In this document: piece by piece, positions 59,772 through 64,000 of the stretch
Position numbering within the stretch: the first letter of the stretch is position 1
Layout: each line of letters starts with the position of its first letter
NCBI RefSeq assembly: GCF_900187065.1
Contig: NZ_LT906483.1
Span: forward strand, 1,364,001 to 1,428,000
Direction: 5' to 3'
DNA: 64,000 nt
DNA from: Mycolicibacterium thermoresistibile
GTDB taxonomy: Bacteria; Actinomycetota; Actinomycetes; Mycobacteriales; Mycobacteriaceae
Position numbers and translations under genes: made by a program
Notes under the pieces: generated by a model
Seen by the model: only the letters and a program-made list of their open reading frames with translations
The model's database searches: none
What the model was told of the DNA's origin: nothing

Positions 59772-60910
59772 CTAGGGGGCGACGGACATCCAGTCGGTGA
59801 ACCCGGACGGGTCGTGCCGGCCCAGCGCACCGTGTTCGAACAGCCCCCAGCCCTCGACGGTCCGCCCGTCGATGTGACAGGTGGCCCGGCCGACATGGTC
59901 GATCACCCCGAACATCGCGCGGCCCGACACACTCGGGTCGGTCATGTCGTAGGTGAGCCGCTCGGTGAACTTCTCACCCTTCCACATCCCGTGCAGCCAG
60001 TCGGAATCGCCGCCGTAGCCGCCCCCGATGTGGATCGGCACCGCCAGCTTCGACTCGACCTCGAATACCAGCGGCGTACCGTCAGGGGTCGATGCGGTGA
60101 TGGTGGCGCCGTAGGGGATTCGAGTGCCCGAGGTGTAGTGGATCTGCACCCGGGGCCAGCCGAGCTGCTCGACCCGGCCGTCCCGGAAGATCCGGGTGCA
60201 GTCGTTGAGAGAGCGGAAGCCGTCGGGTTCCTCCTGGATGATCAGCACGATCGCGAAGTCGTCGAACGCCATCGGCACATACAGCCACCACATGCCCTCG
60301 AACGGCGGGTCGGCGGGCCGCCCGGCCGGCTCCGGTTCGCCGATCGGCCGGATACCCCACGACCGGTCCCGGGTGCCGATCCAGTGCCGCGGGTCGACGG
60401 CGATCTCCTCACCGTCGACGACGATGACGCCGCTCCAGGTTCCGACCTGGGCGAACCGCTGGGCATCCAGGGTCACCCGGTTCCCGGAGCGCAGCACGTG
60501 CGGTTGTTCCTGCACCGGGTCGAACAGGCCTTCCCAGGTCAGATCGACTGCCATGCCTTCGGTTTCCTCGAGCACGACCCGCAGCTTGCGCAGCGGTTCG
60601 AGCACCTCGATGCGGTAACCGTTGACATGTTGGTTCAACCGGTCCTGATCGATGGCGTCGGACAGGTGCACCGCGGTCTGGGTCTCGCCGCATCCGCCTG
60701 ATGTGCCGCTTCCGCGGCGTGCCAGCAGCACGAAGGCGTCCTTGACGCCCAGGTTCGGGTAGTAGCCGATGCCGGTGATCAGGAAGATGTCGCCGGTGCG
60801 GTCATGGGCGTTGAGGTAGGACCGGTCGTAGAAGTTGCGGTCGGAGGACCCCGGCCAGGCGATCGGCTGCGGTATCTGGTGGACCGGGAATTCGTCGAGC
60901 GGGCCGAGCA

Positions 60911-60911
<1 letters not shown>
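59772..60911 (-). CDS. Conserved mycobacterial protein, Rv3169-like
   Basis: 379 residues, matching in size and neighbourhood the conserved protein Rv3169 of M. tuberculosis. SSDRNFYDRSYLNAHDRTGD near the N-terminus, WSGVIVVDGEEIAVDPRHWI and RSWGIRPIG in the middle and GRATCHIDGRTVEGWGLFEH near the end suggest a lipocalin-like two-barrel fold of the CrtC/AttH kind. Function unknown. ATG 60911 overlaps the upstream phosphotransferase stop (TGATG), so they are translated together. Confidence 0.8.
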
Positions 60912-62071
<1,160 letters not shown>

Positions 62072-62090
62072 TTACGATACGGGGAACGTT

Positions 62091-62699
62091 ATGACCACGA
62101 ACTCCACTTCGGTTGACAAGGCCGCGGGTGCCGGTCGCCCCCGCGACCCGCGTATCGACGGTGCCATATTGCGGGCCACGGCGGATCTTCTTGTCGAAAT
62201 CGGTTATTCGAACCTGACCATGAGCGCCGTCGCCGAGCGGGCGGGAACCACCAAGACCGCGCTGTACCGCCGGTGGTCGAGCAAGCCCGAACTGGTGTAC
62301 GCGGCGACCGCGCCGACCGATCCCGTCGACACGGTGGAGTCCTCCGATGACGTCGCCGGCATCGTCCGGGCCCTGATCGAACGCAACCGGCAGATCACCG
62401 CCACCCCGGCGGCCCGGGCCGCGATGCCCGGGCTGCTGGTCGACATGGCCGCCGACCCCCGACTGCACCGCGGGCTGTTGGGCCGGGTGGGGTCGCTGGT
62501 GGAGGCGTTGCGCCGCCGGCTCGCCGAGGCGGCCGGACGCGGCGAGGTGCAATCCGGCGTCGACGCGGACCGACTGACCGAATTGATCGGTGGGTCGGTG
62601 ATGTTCCGCATGGTGCTGCATCCCGACGAGCCGATCACCGAACGGTGGGCGGACGAGGTGGCGGCCATCCTCATCCGCGGAGTCACCAAAGAGGGTTGA
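62091..62699 (+). CDS. TetR-family regulator (third)
   Basis: 202 residues. HTH at about residues 42-66 (LTMSAVAERAGTTKTALYRR, then WSSKPELVYAA). Arg-Pro-rich start GRPRDPRIDGAIL is typical. ATG 62091 has GGGGAA upstream and a TACGAT box at 62073-62078. Divergent from the Rv3168-like operon, which it probably represses. No copy of the island motif is near. Confidence 0.87.
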   Translation: MTTNSTSVDKAAGAGRPRDPRIDGAILRATADLLVEIGYSNLTMSAVAERAGTTKTALYRRWSSKPELVYAATAPTDPVDTVESSDDVAGIVRALIERNRQITATPAARAAMPGLLVDMAADPRLHRGLLGRVGSLVEALRRRLAEAAGRGEVQSGVDADRLTELIGGSVMFRMVLHPDEPITERWADEVAAILIRGVTKEG

Positions 62700-62726
62700 C
62701 CTGAACCAACGTTGAGGTTCGATACT
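62696..62726 (+). promoter_or_regulatory. Probable sigma-A-type promoter for a leaderless gene
   Basis: TTGACC at 62696-62701 (overlapping the TetR stop region) and GATACT at 62721-62726, 19-base spacing, 6 bases before GTG 62733. No ribosome binding site precedes that GTG, as expected for leaderless initiation. Confidence 0.5.
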
Positions 62727-62732
62727 GGCGCG

Positions 62733-63122
62733 GTGGACATCGAAGACGAGCAGGACATCGCCGCAGTCATGACCGCGACCACCGATCTGTGGCGAGCGCA
62801 CGATATGGCGGCATGGGGTCGATACTTCACCGAGGATGCCGACTTCATCGCCCACTCCGGGCTGTGGTGGACGTCGCGGCGAGACAATGTCGAAGGGCAC
62901 CAGGATGTACCGGCCGACGTCATCGCAGGGAAAACCCATTACACCCAACAGGTTGAGTCCGTCGCCGAGGTGGCGCCCGGCGTCGCGTTGGTGCACACCC
63001 GGTGGAACTGGCCCGACCCTGAGCCTGGAGCCCGGGACCGCGCCGGCGTGATCAGCTACCTGCTGGTGCAGCGGGACGGACGCTGGCTGATTCGTGCGGC
63101 CCACAACACCAGGAGCCGATAG
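62733..63122 (+). CDS. SnoaL/NTF2-like protein
   Basis: 129 residues with the NTF2-like cone fold pattern: MTATTDLWRAHDMAAWGRYF at the first helix, EDADFIAHSGLWWTSR, and C-terminal YLLVQRDGRWLIRAAHNTR. Family members range from isomerases to binding proteins; no catalytic set is evident. GTG 62733 is chosen for its promoter spacing; TTG 62712 would extend it by 7 residues. The PIG-L gene begins two bases after its stop. Confidence 0.78.
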   Translation: MDIEDEQDIAAVMTATTDLWRAHDMAAWGRYFTEDADFIAHSGLWWTSRRDNVEGHQDVPADVIAGKTHYTQQVESVAEVAPGVALVHTRWNWPDPEPGARDRAGVISYLLVQRDGRWLIRAAHNTRSR

Positions 63123-63124
63123 CC

Positions 63125-63817
63125 ATGGGTATGCAACCGTTCCCGGACGACTGGGACACCGCGCTGGTGCTGGTGCCGCATCCCGACGACCCGGAATACG
63201 GGATGGCCGCCGCCGTGGCCAAGTGGACCGCCGCCGGCAGAGACGTCCGGTACGTGCTGGCGTCACGTGGCGAGGCGGGTATCGCCGGCATGCCCCCGGA
63301 ACGGGCCGGCACTGTCCGGGAGGCCGAGCAGCGCCGGTCGGCGGCGGTGGTCGGGGTGCACGACGTCCGGTTCTGGAACTTCCCCGACAGCCGCATCCGC
63401 GACACCCCCGACCTTCGTGCCGCCATCGCCGACGCGATCACCCGGGTCGCGCCGCAGGTGGTGATCACCATCTACGGCGGGCCGGAATGGGGGCCGGGGA
63501 TGCCCAATCAGCGCGACCACATCGAATTCGCCACCGCGGTCGCCGCGGCGTTCGACGAGTCGGCGCACCCGGCGCGCTGGCTGTTCGAGAACGGGCCGGA
63601 CCCCACCCATGTCGAGGTGGTGGACGGCTACGTCGATCTCGCGGTCGAGGCGCTCGCCGCGCACGAGGTGTATCTGTCGGTCCTCGACCCGCAGACACCC
63701 GTGCTCGAACAGGCGCGGCGGCAGATCGCGGCGGCCACCGCCCCGCAGCCCGGATTCGGCGATCAGAGCACCGTGGGGTTCATCCTGAAGCGCGACCGGG
63801 GTGTCAGCGCCAGATGA
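63125..63817 (+). CDS. PIG-L/LmbE-family zinc deacetylase
   Basis: 230 residues. LVLVPHPDDPEYGMAAAV is the zinc motif (P-H-P-D-D) at residues ~17-23; the third ligand is probably in NQRDHIEFATAVAAAF (His). The family removes N-acetyl groups from GlcNAc-like substrates, including MshB and Mca of mycothiol metabolism; this protein is shorter and distinct, so its substrate is open. ATG 63125; ATG 63131 is possible. Its 3' end overlaps the convergent MPT63-like gene by 14 bp. Confidence 0.86.
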   Translation: MGMQPFPDDWDTALVLVPHPDDPEYGMAAAVAKWTAAGRDVRYVLASRGEAGIAGMPPERAGTVREAEQRRSAAVVGVHDVRFWNFPDSRIRDTPDLRAAIADAITRVAPQVVITIYGGPEWGPGMPNQRDHIEFATAVAAAFDESAHPARWLFENGPDPTHVEVVDGYVDLAVEALAAHEVYLSVLDPQTPVLEQARRQIAAATAPQPGFGDQSTVGFILKRDRGVSAR

Positions 63818-64000
63818 GCCGGTCCTGCACGGCGTCGTTGTAGACCACCTCTGTCGGCGGGGCGCCGGTCACGTCGAAGTAGATGTTGCCCTCGGTCTCC
63901 TGGCCCTGGCCCAGCGTCGCCCCGCTGAGCGCCTCCTCGCCGACCGCGGTGAACAACGCCCGGTAGTTCTGCCCGTCGGCGCTGCGGGCGTTGAAGAACG
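63804..64000 (-). CDS. MPT63-family (DUF1942) secreted protein, N-terminus outside window
   Basis: The minus-strand frame is open to the right edge and gives 65 C-terminal residues. The stretches FFNARSADGQNYRALF, SGATLGQGQETEGNIYFDV and the ending QDRLIWR align with the end of M. tuberculosis MPT63 (Rv1926c) as I recall it. MPT63 is a small secreted immunogenic beta-sandwich protein of unknown function, and this gene is probably a paralogue or orthologue. The start and signal peptide are not in the window. Confidence 0.82.
   Translation of the reverse strand, partial: FFNARSADGQNYRALFTAVGEEALSGATLGQGQETEGNIYFDVTGAPPTEVVYNDAVQDRLIWR

Overview
The window is high-GC, densely packed actinobacterial DNA, almost certainly from a fast-growing environmental mycobacterium (Mycolicibacterium-like). 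The evidence is a six-gene mce cluster with its lipoprotein member, an MPT63-family gene at the right edge, a block matching my recollection of M. tuberculosis Rv3168-Rv3169-Rv3170, F420-type luciferase-like oxidoreductases, an NDMA-dependent alcohol dehydrogenase, many GTG starts with 4-bp stop/start overlaps, and several genes that look leaderless. I see no tRNA, rRNA, insertion sequence, phage or CRISPR feature. No stretch over 300 bases lacks a gene; the longest is 43504-43799.

Region 1 (1-43.5 kb) is one large catabolic island. It has a tandem CaiB-type CoA transferase (cut by the window start), four acyl-CoA synthetases, six acyl-CoA dehydrogenases, six crotonase-fold proteins, two MaoC/hot-dog dehydratases, a thioesterase, a Ser-for-Cys thiolase-like protein with a DUF35 partner (aldolase-like), an HpcH-type aldolase, a TauD-type dioxygenase, a D-2-hydroxyacid dehydrogenase, four amidohydrolase-2 paralogues, an F420-type oxidoreductase, a P450, three SDRs, an NDMA-type alcohol dehydrogenase, a nitroreductase, a DapB-like protein, a PBP-like protein without signal peptide, and two TetR regulators. 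The genes form short divergent or convergent operons with tight translational coupling. Together they look like a pathway that activates a carboxylate as its CoA thioester and removes carbons by beta-oxidation and retro-aldol steps, with ring hydroxylation and hydrolysis. The substrate cannot be read from sequence.

The main discovery is a repeated inverted repeat, consensus about GAGAAT-N4-ATTCTC, at 3240, 3914, 6115, 6160, 17527, 19262, 22453, 28370, 28441, 30477, 32957, 37983 and 43536, with a weaker copy at 43645 before the mce genes. These sites fall in promoter regions of nearly every operon in the island, including directly before the TetR gene at 28466, and I found none after about 44 kb. 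This suggests one TetR-controlled regulon. I do not recognise the motif as the KstR or KstR2 operator.

Region 2 (43.8-51.3 kb) is mceA-F, unusual because no yrbE permease genes precede it. Region 3 (51.3-64 kb) is a set of genes without the motif: a secreted protein, a 14-TM MFS exporter, a short membrane protein, a quinone oxidoreductase, an alpha/beta hydrolase, an AofH-like amine oxidase, an F420-type oxidoreductase with an EthA-like monooxygenase, the Rv3168/Rv3169-like pair, a third TetR, an NTF2-like protein, a PIG-L deacetylase and a partial MPT63-family gene.
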